64,000 nt of DNA. Origin: Cololabis saira (taxonomy: Eukaryota; Chordata; Actinopteri; Beloniformes; Belonidae). The notes below the pieces were generated by a model. It had not been told where the DNA came from, did not search any database, and was given only the letters and a program-made list of their open reading frames with translations. Positions within the stretch are counted from its first letter, which is position 1, and each line of letters starts with the position of its first letter. Shown here in pieces: positions 33,223-47,850 of the stretch. The translations under genes and the position numbers were made by a program. Location: assembly GCF_033807715.1 (NCBI RefSeq), contig NC_084590.1:36855505-36919504 (forward strand), in the 5' to 3' direction.

Positions 33223-35281
33223 ACTCATTATCTCGTGGTCTTTTGATGTGAGTTAATATGGTCGTGTGAAGCCAAGTGGCTCTGGAGAGATTGTTTTCCA
33301 AAGGGCAGGTCAGGACCCCGTAGCCTAGAAATGTCTGCTTCGGTTTCAGGTTGTCGGAGCACTGGATTTATTTTCATTTCCTTTATGGTGGCTTTACCTG
33401 TCATTCTTGGATATATTTCATTAAAATTTAAAAAGAAGCCGCATGCAAGCTATCTTTGCCCTTTTTGAATGTGTAATAAAGCAGCTGGTGCTGGTGTTGA
33501 CAAAAGATGCACCTCCTCCCTTCCCAAGTCACGTGTCCAGGTATAATGACGCTCCCGCCTCCATCCAGGGACCTCAAACGCATGAAAGATGCTCCTGAGG
33601 CGGCAGCAGAAGCAGAGAAGTAACGTCCGGCTCTGCTGGTGGGATGCCGGTCATCGGGACAGATGAAGCCGCGGCTGGACTGAAATCTGAGTAATGTGTG
33701 ACAGACTCGCACATCAGTCTGCAGCTGCACAACAAGAATTATGGCTGGTTAGCGCTTCAGACAGAGCTGAGATCAGTCTACAAGGACCTGACTGAATGAG
33801 GACATGCGAGGAACATCCCAGATCATAGATCCCATTTAGAGCCTAAATGAATGGAGTCTAGCCCAGAGTTATATTAAAGTTATTAATACTTAGTTTAAAC
33901 CTTAAGGATTGAGTTTATTTTTAAATAGCTAGTTTTATGATTTAATAAAGCACCACAACCAAATAAACTAGAGTGCACTCTCTTGTTGGAAAATCTTTTC
34001 AAATGCCCCACCATGTGATTGCATCGCTGCCTGTCTGACATTTGTGTTTTCAGTGAAATATCACCTCGGCTTTTGGACCAATTGGATTGACATTTAGATA
34101 TTTATGTCCCTTAGGATGAAATTATAATAAACTCATGTTTATGACTAATTATCCAATGTACATAATGGATACTAATGGCTTAAATATAGACTAAATTGAG
34201 ATGGTAAACATTTAGTTTGGTGTTTGTGAACATGTGATTCAGCATTTAAGAGCTGCAAGTATGATATCTAAATGTCATGTTTCAGTTTGGTTTGCATGCT
34301 GCACATTCATGTGTATTTCTTTTATTTATAAAATGATTGTTGTTAATATTGGAGGCAGCAGACACGGGTGGATATTACAAGCCGTTGTATCTGCTTCATT
34401 AGTAGATGGAGGTAAACAGTGACTTTCGTCATGGGCTCATTTCTAATGAATAGTACATTTGTGTATGTTTTTGTACCAGAAATAATGGATGTGCATTGAT
34501 GGCATATTTAATGCCATCTCAGTCCCAGATCCCCATTTGTCCCCTCCATTTCGCTGGATGCTGCTGTGCCGCCATGTGTGTCCGTGTGTCTCTGCAGTCA
34601 TGTTAATGCACTCCACGAATTTCCTCAGTGTCAATCACAATTTACATAAGTCTGTCCTTGGAGAAACTAATCACAATGATAATTATTCCTATAGCCTAAT
34701 TATGCATATGGCATTTGTTTAATGGAGATTTATTTTGAGTAATGAAAGTGTAGTCTTGTGGAACATTGCTTTTCCTCTTGGTGTGGCGGAGAGGAGTTGT
34801 GCTTCCTCGGCTGTGCTCTTCAATCTAATCACCAATCTGAGACTGGATAAAAGGAGCTGCTGCAAGCTTCCTCTTCAACCTGGTATCAAGGTCTGAGAGA
34901 GCTGATGGAAATCCCTGCAGGGCTCAGCCTTTCCAACAGATTCTCACTGCTAGATTGCACCTCTCTGTACAGAGATTCTCATATCTATGCAGCCTTTTAA
35001 CAGTGCTTTCCCACTGTGATTTCAATCCTTTTTCATTTTTACCCACTCCTGAGCTCTGTGGAGCTTCTTGATTTTCACTGATGAGCGCCAGGCTTTGGTC
35101 AGGGCCACAGCAAATCAAACACGGCCACAGGAGACGCGTGAGGGCACAGAGTTGGATCAACTACAAAGAAGAGAACAAATCAGAGACAGTTGGAAACTAA
35201 CAACAATCCCTGCACCAACCTTTTAAAAATACAAGATGCACAAAACATGGAGTGACAGTTAATGGAGACAGACGATGCAGG
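33223..35281. other. Intergenic DNA with GC-rich patch and possible conserved element
   Basis: A GC-richer patch at about 33500-33740 reads well on neither strand as a known protein. At about 34460-34720 unique DNA contains AATTATGCATATGGCA, similar to POU/homeodomain sites, and could be a regulatory element. No gene is supported. Confidence 0.35.
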
Positions 35282-35282
35282 T

Positions 35283-36379
<1,097 letters not shown>

Positions 36380-36720
36380 AGAGAATATCACTGTCTGAGT
36401 CAATGGGTTTTGAGCTGAGATGTAAAGAAGGAGAGAGAATCTGACCTGTTGGTGTTTAGTGGCAGCGCTCTATAGATGAGCTGCTGAAGGCTCTCCACCC
36501 CACGGTGTCAAACGAGCGGGTGGTTTGGTGAGCCGGAAGCCAGAGGAGGACCCGAGTACGGGTGGGTGTGTTGGATCGGGGGACGTGGTGAGGTCCTGGG
36601 GGGTCTGCTTGGTCTGGATTACTTTGAAGGGGATGAGCAGGATCTTATACATGATACACAACTTGACAGGAAGTCAGTGGAGCTGTTGCAAGATGGGTGT
36701 TACATGAGATCATCTTGACT
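36380..36720. repeat. Dispersed repeat fragment
   Basis: GATGAGCAGGATCTTATAC and CAGGAAGTCAGTGGAGCTGT resemble text seen in dispersed fish retroposon-derived repeats. Ends and class cannot be set from this window. Confidence 0.3.
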
Positions 36721-39700
36721 GCAATCTTTTGTTTGTTTGTATCAACATTGTCCACGCAGGCCGGCCAGTCTGGAGTGTGACTCTTCTTCTAGAGCTTTAA
36801 CTTTATAAAGATGCTGGATGTGGTTTTGCATGGTCTCACTGAGAAGTCCGTGGATTTCCCTGGGAGGGATGTTGTTTTAAATGCAGCATATGTTGCTTGA
36901 AAATCATTTTTCTGTGCTGCCACAAACCACGTTCCATTACAGACCATGCCGTCTGGACTTGTCTGATTATAGTACACGTTTTCTATTGTGTGATGGTCCA
37001 TCCCAGATACACCTGAACCCTGACACGTCAATGCTGCCTCTGGACAAGGCCAATGTGAGGCTTTGTTCTTCTAAATAAGGGTGTAAACTGAATTATGAAT
37101 GTGTCTTCATAATATTGCACCTGGTTAAGGTTTCCTACAGTAATCTATTGACCATCTATATCAGCTATTGATAAAGGACAGCTATTGATGCAGAGCTGAC
37201 TTGAAGGGACTGGAGATCACCGGTGTCCATCTTAAGGTTTCACCCTTTACATACTGAAATTTCTTCATAGCCCTTGAATTTTTAAATAATATTATGCACT
37301 GTAGTAGAAGAAATATGCAAATACCTTCCAGTCTTTCTTCATGAATGTTGTTTTCACACATTTGACTGATTTTCTCACACATTTGTGGAGATCCTTTTTC
37401 AGTCTTTCCCCCTTAACCTTAGCCTTAGCCTTTCATGGATACTGTTTTTGTACCAAATCATCACTGTAATCATCTGTTGACATGTTAAATGACATCATTC
37501 ACTTCCTAACGCACACATTTCAACATTTTTGTTTTGTTTTGGAATATTTTTCTGGTCTGAAAAGCAAAAATTGAAATGAAATTAAGTCAACAATAAAAGT
37601 GATGAAATACATTGGATTCATACAGTCTTCAAAATAAAAGTCGAAGTAAAAATCTACACTTAGATTTAGATTTATTTTATTTGTCCCGTGGGGAGATTTG
37701 TCTTCACGGGAGTTTACATTGCTGAAGCTTTTTCTGGTTTGGAGTTGTAGTTAAGGTGAGCCTGAATACTTCAAAATCATGGGCTGAAAGTAAAGAGTAA
37801 ATGCACCGGTATAGCACTTGTGTAAATATTTTTGTTGCATTCCTCTTCCAGTTATTTATGGTTTATTGTATCAGTATTTGCCTTGGAATGCATAATACTA
37901 ATAAAATGTTTTTATTAAAGCGCTTCAACAACATTTATGAAGTCCCCGTATGGTAAAATACATAATTATATAAAATGTTCTGACTCTTTGCACGTGGTTA
38001 TTCTCGTTTTGGATGTTGTACCTATGGACACTTCAAACCTGTTGACCTGTTAATTGTTTTGGGACCCTACAGTAATTTGCAACAATATAAGTTAGTGTGG
38101 ACGTATAAAGCTCGTCTAAAACCATCCATCTCTCCTCACATTATTATTGTGCTCCCTAACTCCCTTTCCCCCATTTTATGGACAGCAGTAATGGAAATGC
38201 TGCTTAATCTGTGTCCAAAATCTCACTATGACTCACTGACAAGTTCTTTTGTTCCGAGACCAGTTTGCTTCGCCGGCGCTCCTTGGCTGCACCCAGTCTT
38301 TCATTTCAATTAGAATATGTCAAATTTCATAATAGAGTAATCGCTGTGAGGAATAGAAACTGTCACACTCGAAGTGAAGGGTGTTTTTATTACCCACACT
38401 TCCGTATCAGTGGAATTTTAAACCATTAGAGCCGAGCTGACAGACAGACACCGATTCATATTCACATGGAGATGATTGGAGTTTGTCGAGCTGTAATGTG
38501 CAATGATTGGGAACGGTTAAAAATGACTTGTCTCATTATACGGAAAAAGATGAACAGTTTAAAAAGTTTGTTAAAGACTCACTTCTGAATGATGTATTTC
38601 CAGGAAATTAAACATATTTAGCCTTTCATTTCGGCAAAAAAAACTCTCTTGTTTTCTTATAAAGATTTAACGAGAACGTTCACAACACTTTTATGACTTT
38701 GTGTTAAATATTGCACGAAGCTACTGCTGTGACACACAATAAGTGTATATTGTTTGAATTGTTTTGCTTTTCTTTGTTAATTTACAGACCTAACAAATGG
38801 TCGCTATGGTGACAGGGACGTCAGTCATGGTGGCTTGTTGCTTGTTAAATTGATCCAAATGCTGGAAACCACATCTCAAATAACAACAAACAACAACAAA
38901 AATGTATAACTAGTAGATAAATATCCTGTATATTTGACTCCTACTGTAAATTAAAGATTTTTGCCTGTGAAGGCAATTTGTGTTTTTTTTGTTTTTTTTT
39001 ATCTTTGAATTCAGAAATGTGGAGGCATTTGGACGAGATGATGGAGCTGAATGATGAGAACTGTTTGGACAGAAGTATGTTTCTTTGAAGTGTAATATCT
39101 GTCCAGGGGTATTTTCAGAGGGACCACAAGCACATTCATCAGAAGAGGTCAACCTTGCTACTGACCCTTTAATCATTTTTTGAATGAGTCCTTTTCCAGC
39201 AATCCTGATTCTTTTCCTCTTCGATATGAAGAATTAGTCTGGTTCCCTTGGATTGGACTTTCAAAAAGAAGCTGCCTCTCAATGACATTTTATGACTGAG
39301 ATCAACAAAAGGTGTTTTTATATTAATTCTGCAGCTGTCTTGGTTGTTTTTAACGGGAGGTTTTGGACACTCCTGCACCAATAATAGCATAAAGCGCATC
39401 TCCCTCCCCGCTGAAATTGGTTTGGTGTGCTCTCTACCGGTGGAAAATGGGAGGGCTTCCAGACATATTTCACAAGAAAACATTTTTTTTTAAATTGAAT
39501 GGGCATGGCTGGCCTGACTGCTCTTTTGGATATTGACATCAAGCTGTCATCAGTTATGCACTTGCAAGCTAAGCTGGACCTGCCAAAGCTGACATTGCAG
39601 AATCCGGTGTGTTCTCTAAACACTGTATGGTCAAATGTAAGGAGTTTTTGTTCCTGAAATTTGAATGTTTGGACTGCTATTTATATGCCGGTCTGTCTCT

Positions 39701-41092
39701 CCATTTTTCTGTGAACAGATTAATTTCAACACAAACGCATCTAAGCATTTAAATTTCACTAATTACTTAAAGGATCTATTCATATGGAGATATTCCCCAT
39801 TTACATCAAATTGACCATAAACACCATCAAATTAGAGTTTTAAGAAATGCATTTGTTCATATTTTAAACTATTTATCAAAAAGACTGACTTCAGCTTTCC
39901 AGACGGATATAAAACAGTTCACTGCCTTATGAGTGTAATGGTGAACAGTGAGATTGATTTCCCTGCAAACAAGTCCTTATGAGAAAACAAAAACAACTTT
40001 CCAGCCTTTTCTGCTGCGAGTCTCCTCTGATCTGACGTCCAAAGGCCTCCCAAGGCATGGGACCACAAATTGCATTGTTACTTTGCAAATTTGTTCAACC
40101 AATCAACTCAATCTCACTTGAGGTACCAATCTGACAACGGGAATGATTAGAATCCTGGCTGGCTCGCCATTTGTCACTGGGGACCGAGATGAGAGAGGAA
40201 TTACAATGAAGGCTGAAATTGCGTGTTATTGTTACCTCCCTGTGTTCCCATCCTCTTTTTCTCCATCCACCCTTTTCCGCATGCCCACATCTGTCCCCTC
40301 TATTCTATCCTTCATGGGTGCTGTAACAAGGTGTGACTGTTAGAGACAAAGCCAAAAGGGCAATTGTCTTGGATGGGAGACCAGAAATAGCTCTCGTCTT
40401 GTTTTTTTTTTATTACAGAGCAGATCTGCCATCACTGGAATGTGCGTACCTTGGAGAAGAAGATGAAATATGTGGACCAAGTTTAGGAAGAAGAACATTG
40501 GATTACTTTGTTACAACCTTTTATAAACTAGAATGCAGGAAATGGTGTAAAAATACACATCTTTGCAAGGAATTTTGGTGAGCGAGGTGGTTTCGTTAAG
40601 TTCCCTTAGGGTTTGGACAAAATACATTAAAACGACCTCAGGAATTGTAGTGAAATGCGGAGGGCAGAAGCAAGCGGCTTTCCACTTGCTTTATATTTAT
40701 CAGTCTCTCCTCACACGTTGCTTTCAAGAGGAGGGGAGAGGGGGGTGAAATGACCTGATGGGAGCTGAGGGGAGGAGACGCAGGCTGTTGATTCTCATTT
40801 CAGCGCTCCCATCTCCCAGCAGGATTGTCTGAGACATAGATAAATACTGCCAGCACTGCGATTTATAAGCTCTGCTCCAGACACAATTTCACCCATTACC
40901 CAACTGACTCAAAAGTCCAGCATGCTTCAGTCGCCTGCATACAGAGCGCCCTGATTTCAGCTGCTTTTTACCTCTCCTTTCCTCCAAGTTTCTCTTGTGA
41001 GCACCACGGGGGGGCGGGGGGACTGTTGCTTTTGAAGATAATAGATGTGTTGTGTGTTTAAAAAAACAGAAAGAGACTTCATTTAAAAAAAA
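36721..41092. other. Intergenic DNA without a supported gene
   Basis: The region is unique-looking and AT-rich, with a possible repeat scrap at 37670-37720 (TTATTTGTCCCGTGGGGAG). Patches at 39980-40190 and 40740-40880 are more balanced in composition and could be regulatory. Open frames up to 104 codons show no family features. Confidence 0.4.
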
Positions 41093-41094
41093 AA

Positions 41095-41194
<100 letters not shown>

Positions 41195-42359
41195 GTTGTG
41201 TTTACTTTGATTGATTAATCTCAAACCCCAGATTTCAAAGCCTGCATGGAATTCAAGATTAATAGTTTTGTGTAATTGCATGTTTTAAGAGCTGAACGTT
41301 CTGCAGGATATATGATGTGTTGTTAATATTGCAATACTGTTTTTTCTAAGTTTAATGTTCACATTTGATGTAATTTGGAAGTAAATATAAATTATCAGCG
41401 CAATTCCAAACACAACAGACCCCAACAAAAAAGTGTTATTTAAAGTTTTTTTTTTTTTTTTACATTTATTTATCTTTTGCTTGTAGTTATTCATCTTTTG
41501 CTTTTAAAAATATTACGTGTAATGAGTCAGAAATGGGAGAAATCCAAATAAAAAGGATCTCATATGAGTAGCAGTGTAGTAAGGTTGCAGATCCAAGCAA
41601 TACTTAAGCTTCAGTTTTTTACTTCAACATCATTTGAGCAAAACAATCAAATCCTTGAATGATTTCTCTCTCCGGTGGCTTTTGTATTTTCTCCTCCATA
41701 CAGTTGAAAGGTCAGCTCACCCAAATTACGAGAATAATCTTTTCTCACCGTGAGCAGCATCTCATCTTGCAGAGGGTTTGAGTTGTATGTGACTGGATTC
41801 TGAGATCTCAGGCTTTTAGTCGTCTGCTGCCACCACAGAAAATAGATGTAAATTAAAAAAGAAAAAGCTTGAAATTTAGGTGAACTGACCCTCTAAACCT
41901 CTTTTTGCTATTTGTGGAACGACTCACCCACACCGCCTAAGGTTAGGACACAATAAGCTCTGCTGGCTTCTGCACATTAATCTTCTTTCTTAATCTTTGG
42001 ATCTCCCAACGAATTCTTCAGTTTTCTATTTTTCTTCTTTAATTGCATTTATTGATTGGCTGACTTTTTCCAATATCTAGCTATATTCTTGGCCAAAAAC
42101 AACAATAACAATCCGATAAACACCTTTGCCTGTGCATCCTGATAAGGGTGACTTATTTAGTTTAATTCTAGTTTTGAGTGTTTGTCCACAGATGAAAAGA
42201 AGTTCACCGCTCAATACTGCCCGAAGATTATTATTGTCCCTTAATTTACAGTGTCCACCTCTTCCAGAGTTACAAAGTATTTAGATGTGTTTTTAGAGTA
42301 GTATATTGTGTTTTGCTGTTACTAGATTTTGTAAACTTATTTTCTTTAGGAAGTTTTGT

Positions 42360-42806
42360 GTTTGGTTCTGAGTTACTCAAAAAGATGCAACAGCAAGTAG
42401 ACTTATCTGGATCTGGTTGGTTGTGTGTCCCAAGAACCAGAACCAAGCAAGGTGATGCAGCGTTCAGTTATTCTGCTCCTCACCGGTGGAACAAACTTCC
42501 TGTAGACCTGAGGTCTGCTCCAACTGTAGATCCTTTAAATCAGGGTTAAAAACATTACTGTTTACTGAAGCGTACTCCTAAATTAAATACTTACCTGCTG
42601 TACTCTACTGCCCTTATTTTTAACAGCTTGCGCTTTTTATTATTTTACTTCTTTTCTTATCATCTTATTCATAATTTTATTCAATCTTATTTGTTATTTA
42701 CTATCTAATTATGTCTTGTCGCTTTTAATGTCAATGTAAAGCATTTTGAATTACCTTGTGTTGAATTGTGCTATATAAATAAACTTGCCTTGCCTTGCCT
42801 TGCCTA
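42360..42806 (+). mobile_element. LINE 3' end with decayed C-terminus
   Basis: The frame to 42549 reads FSYSAPHRWNKLPVDLRSAP, the typical C-terminal WN-LP-LR block of L2/CR1/Rex-type LINE proteins. A single missing base near 42535 cuts off the expected FKSGLKT continuation. A 3' end with GTGCTATATAAATAAACTTG and CCTTG repeats follows. Confidence 0.75.
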
Positions 42807-43660
42807 TAAAGAATGATAGAAGAAAAATATATGCAAATTCTTCATTTCACAGTTGGAGCTGTTTCCGCCATCCTGGTTGTAATTTTCAGCCAAAATACAC
42901 TGGACCACTACTGACTGGACATAACTCAATGCATGATTTCAGATGTCTGCACAATCAATTCTGCATTTGGTACCAAAAGCAGCAAACCCAATCTTCTTCT
43001 GCTGGCTATTTTGTTTCCTAAAGTATTAAAGCCCACAGTCTGTCCTCCCTATTCTCTTTCAAAGTCAAATTACTCTTCCAAGGCCTGCCAGTAATATAGG
43101 TTAATTGTTCTGGATGGCTGGATCACTTCCATGCAGTTCATCCAATTTCCATTTAAATTGAGCCATTGGAGCGTGACACGTACAACCCTCGGCTCTGCTC
43201 CGCTGCAGACAGGCGACACTGTCGCATTTCTGGATGGAGAGAAATCTGTTTACAGGTCACACTGGAGACTCTCAAGTGGATCCCGACAAATGAAACGCAA
43301 GCACGCACCTTGCTGGTTCTGTCAGTGGGGCTTTAAAGGGGAGAAGAGAGAAAGAACTTTCATATCGGTCTCATGTTGGCTCCTGATTTCTTCATTTATC
43401 AGCTATATGTCTCTATACTTATACTCCGCGATCCCAGCTCCTCTAGATTCAGACAGTTGGTTTAGTTCATTATTCAACTAATAACAAACAATATTTATTC
43501 AAAATGGGACATACTGGGATTTTTCTTTTTCTTTTTTATACCTGTACAGGAACTAGGGCCTGAGTGAGAGGGGTAAAGAGATGCAGCAGAGACTGGGACT
43601 GGGACTGACTGGAACCAGCTGAGATACATGGCACCCTAAATTTTTGTGCTCGAGTACATA
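42807..43660. other. Intergenic DNA
   Basis: Unique-looking DNA. The 116-codon open frame at 43131-43481 has no recognised content. Confidence 0.4.
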
Positions 43661-44402
43661 CCGTCTTTTCGCGACCATACGGCGCGCCGTGTGGAAAGGC
43701 TCAGTCTCAGTTATGTGTGTCATTACTATATTTAACACACACACGGCGCACCGAACGAAAAGGCGCCGTCTACACACACAAATGGCACGCTGCCTTACAA
43801 CAACACACACACAAGCATACAAGTGTGCGTATTTAAAAATAGAGCGGGAGCAAATCTGAGTTCTATTGTGCTTTATTTAAGTATTTATTACAAAGTACTA
43901 ATATTTTTTATATCACCAATGGGGGAGAAATCACCAATCCAGGAGAACTGCTCAGTGCTGCGACGGGCACGAGCCGGGGGCACAGTTCTCTGGCCTCGCT
44001 GAGCAGTTTTCCTGGTCTCAGCGCGATCGGGGCGCGGATGAAGCCCGACGGGCTGAGTCCTAAAAAATGTTCCACTTTCTTCGCTGTCAGAGTCACTTTC
44101 CGTGCCGTGCGGCCCCCGGAAACGATGCCGGCTTTTGCAGCCAAGCACAGCAGTAAACGACGGAGCCCGCCGCCGGGCAGGCCGACCTCCCCGCCCGCGG
44201 GGACGCATCAGCTGCCGCTCGGCGGCGGTTCCTCCGGAACGCACAGTGGTTCTCAAAGAGCTCCCGCGAGGGAGCCGCGGTGAGAGCCCCCGACAACCCA
44301 CATTCTGCGCACTGCGCCATTGGGCACGCCGCACATTTTGAAAAAAAAACAAGACGTTTATATGAGCCTAATGGTCGCGAAAATATGGTCGCGAAAATAC
44401 GG
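43661..44402. mobile_element. TA-target DNA transposon, 742 bp, Tc1/mariner-pogo-like
   Basis: Left end CCGTCTTTTCGCGACCATA and right end TATGGTCGCGAAAATACGG are inverted repeats with one mismatch. Both sides have TA (43659-43660, 44403-44404). The interior is CpG-rich and carries a 154-codon minus-strand frame (43888-44352) with ESDSDSEESGTF and IGDFSPIGD. This may be a relic of a transposase gene end; catalytic residues are not seen. Confidence 0.7.
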
Positions 44403-45889
44403 TATATATGGGCTTATGATGTGAATACTGAACCACAAGAAAAAAATGCACATAAGACATTGTTACTTCATTTAGAGGCAACTGAAGTCCAAAAATATGT
44501 TATTCACTGAGCTGTTGGCAGAATGCTAAACATGACAGAATCACATCAGAGGGAACTAAACTAGCTTCCAACTTCATTACCACCAAATTTAAAATGTTGC
44601 TGTATTTCTTAGTGCTTGAAGACTGTTTTATTGGGGCTCTGGGCTCTAATCAGCCCTGGTTAATCCTATTTTAGCTTATTTTAGTTCATACTAACCTACG
44701 ATGCTAACATAGATTATACCTTACACTGATTCTGATCCATCCATCTTTTTTCAGATGTCACTACTGATATGAGTCCTCCAACAGGCTTGCGGAAAGTTGA
44801 CGGATCTTCTGGACTTGGCAGAGCTTGGTCCTGGTGGAGGCCAGGTGTTAGTTGCTAGACAACAGCTGACTAGTAGTCCTGCTAGTCAGTCTGAAAAAGT
44901 CCAGACCACCTTGTAAGGTGGTTCAAAGAGCTTGAGGCCTTTCTTTTGGGCACCAAGGCAGCCCCAAGTGGCTACTGAGTGAACTGCAGTTTTCCCTACT
45001 TCCACAACAGTGACAGCCTCAACAAACCTGACGTAGCCCCTTGAGGACACATTGAGGAGTGTGGAAAGGGAGGAACGAATGGAGTTAGACGAACAAAACA
45101 TACCGCAGATGTTTTATCACTACTTCTAGAAATTGTACTAATGGCCAAAAAAAAGACATGATATGACTTTAGTTGCCACCTCTAATGTGAACTATAATTC
45201 ATAATGATGTGAGACTAATTTCTGCTCTTGCATACCTTTTTTTTGTTTATTTAAATAAAATCACACAATTAAGGCACAGCTTTTAATTTCAAAGACATGA
45301 CAAAATCAATTTACATATTCATCCTGATCTTTTTTCAATTTGATATATAAACTTTCTTTTAAATTTCAAAAGCAGGGCGCACCATTCCAACTGCAGGACT
45401 CTTCTGCGGCTTCATATTTTTGCTATTTGAACTTGAAGTTGACACCATACCTCTTCTACCTGCACATTTACATGAGAGAGGTACGGGTGTCACAAGTCAC
45501 CAATTTATTCTGTCAATTGGCGGTTCAGCCTTCATCTTGGCTATGAACTCAGGTTGGTTTTTTTTATCGGTGCACTTAATGCTGGTGTCAAGGGCTGCCC
45601 TTAACATCCTGTGAATAAATCAAGAAAGGAAGGATGAAACGTGGGAGGTGGAAATCAAAGTTTAAGAGAATGCAATCAGCGAAGAGCCTCCGAACTAAAG
45701 TTTATGGAGAAAAGGGCTAGAATTTGGACCTTAGACAATCATTCATGCAAGAATCCAAATGCATAAAAACCTATTTGCATACACACAACCCCTTTAAAGA
45801 GGACAGCTTTACATCATATTAAAGTAACATTAAGCGTCAGATTTTCTATTAAATACCTGCACAGTTTGGAAAACTCAGAGGGGGAAGAT
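44403..45889. other. Intergenic DNA with an unassigned minus-strand frame
   Basis: The frame 45101 down to 44886 reads SSNSIRSSLSTLLNVSSRGY and VRFVEAVTVVEVGKTAV. It looks protein-like but has no family I can name and no start or splice context, so it may be a relic of a mobile element. Confidence 0.3.
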
Positions 45890-45894
45890 TTCCC

Positions 45895-46135
45895 CTTCAT
45901 GTCCGGCCCGGACCGGGTGGTCGGGGTTCGCCTGGGTCGCGGTCCGCCGCCGTGGGATCCCTGGCTGCCTCTTCCCGTAGCCGTGGGGGCCCCGCCCGTG
46001 GGTCCCCTCGGCTGCCGCTGGGGGGGGTGGGCCTCGCTGGCGGTGGGCTTCCTCCCGCCTTCCTCTCGCCCTCTGTGGGGTCGGCCTCTAGTCTCGCGGG
46101 TGGCGGGGTTGCCCCCCCCCCCCCACCCCCCACTA
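45895..46135. repeat. GC-rich block of unknown origin
   Basis: About 75% GC, unlike its surroundings, ending in a C-run just before the CA microsatellite. Open frames on several strands are Pro/Gly/Arg-rich and look compositional. It may be the head of a repeat that includes the next microsatellite. Confidence 0.4.
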
Positions 46136-46167
46136 TAGATACACTTCAGGTGGAGCTTTGATAGGAT

Positions 46168-46425
<258 letters not shown>

Positions 46426-46984
46426 GCTTGTTCACCTGCATGCTTGCTCTGTAGTCTTTGGGGTTAGTTAATCGCGGTAGCTTAGCTCAGATTGTGATTT
46501 GATCTCGAGATTTGGGACGGTTGCTGCTCGTGTTTTGGCCGGTTCCGTGTCGGTTTCGTGTCTGTTCCGTTTTCTTTTTCACTGTAAGATTTACAGTGCT
46601 CGACGTGCGCCTCCGTGTGTGTTCTTGCTTCCTGGTTTAGCAGCGGATGTCACCCCCCCCCCCCCAAAAAGAAAAGAAAACAAAAAAAACTGGGTTTGTG
46701 TGTGTATATATGCCTTAGGTTTTTACCAGCATGGTATTAACCATTAATATGTGTGCAGACAAGGTGAAAAAATAAATAATATATATAGATAGCTTCAGCT
46801 CTTTAAACAACATACAACCAAAAAACAATAAAGTTATGCCCTCATTTGCAATTTTACAATAGTCGACCCCAGTGCGTTCATGTGTGTATGATATGGGGAG
46901 GTACTGCATAGCTTTATCTACGTTTATTTGGGTTCCAGTGAAAATCTCTGTTAAGTTTTTCTCAAAACTAAAAAGTCTCGTCAA

Positions 46985-47850
46985 AGCTCCTAACTTACCG
47001 TGGTTTCAGTGTCATGCAGATGCGTCACTGGTTTTGTGACGCATCTGTGAGTGAGCGTAGTGAGCGAGCACAAAATCTCACAAGCAGATACAATATGTAT
47101 TGCAAAGGAAAGAAAGAGAGAAAAAAAGAAATAAAGAATAGAAAAATAAACATGTTGTGACAGACTTCACAAAAATATTCTATGCATAACATGACCTATA
47201 ATTGTGACAACCAATCGGTTGAAAACTTCTCAATGAATATCAAAAAATTGATAGACATTTTCTTGTTTGTGATTACTTTAAGAGACTTAATAATCAATTT
47301 CAATCAAAAACAGCTTAAATAATGGGGTTGAATTTTGAAATGTACTTTTATGAATATAGAATTTAATTTACCTAATAAAATATAGAGGTTGACAATAGTG
47401 CAATTTCTTTTCTCTTTGAATTCAAAATAAGTAATAACATTTTTCCTTTCCATGCTGATTTTATATGTTGTTTTTGCACACTATGTAGTTCCTCAAGTTT
47501 TTTCCAAAATGTACTACTATATAAGCAACCATAGAATCGGTGAGTTACACTTTCAGATTCAGTTTTACAAAAGGTACACTTGTTATCGATATCACTAAAT
47601 CTTGAAATATATGTGTTAGATGGATATATGTTATGCAGTATTTGTAAGTGTAGTACTCTGATTTTATTTGAGACACAAAATCTAAAAGGAACAAGCCACG
47701 CCTCATGCCAATTTATATTTACAAATAGAGCATTCCAGAAAAACCTCCCTTGTGGTGTTATTTTTCTTGCATTATAAAAACATCCTCTAATATGTTTATT
47801 AGTAATTTTTTGCTCAAGATGTCAATACCATTTATATAAAGGTTGTTAAC
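46985..47850 (-). mobile_element. Possible L1-like LINE remnant
   Basis: The + strand text (GAGCATTCCAGAAAAACCTC, CATTATAAAAACATCC) is similar in style to the minus-strand L1-like copies at 15518-16297. No target duplication or clear reading frame is found, so this is tentative. Confidence 0.3.
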
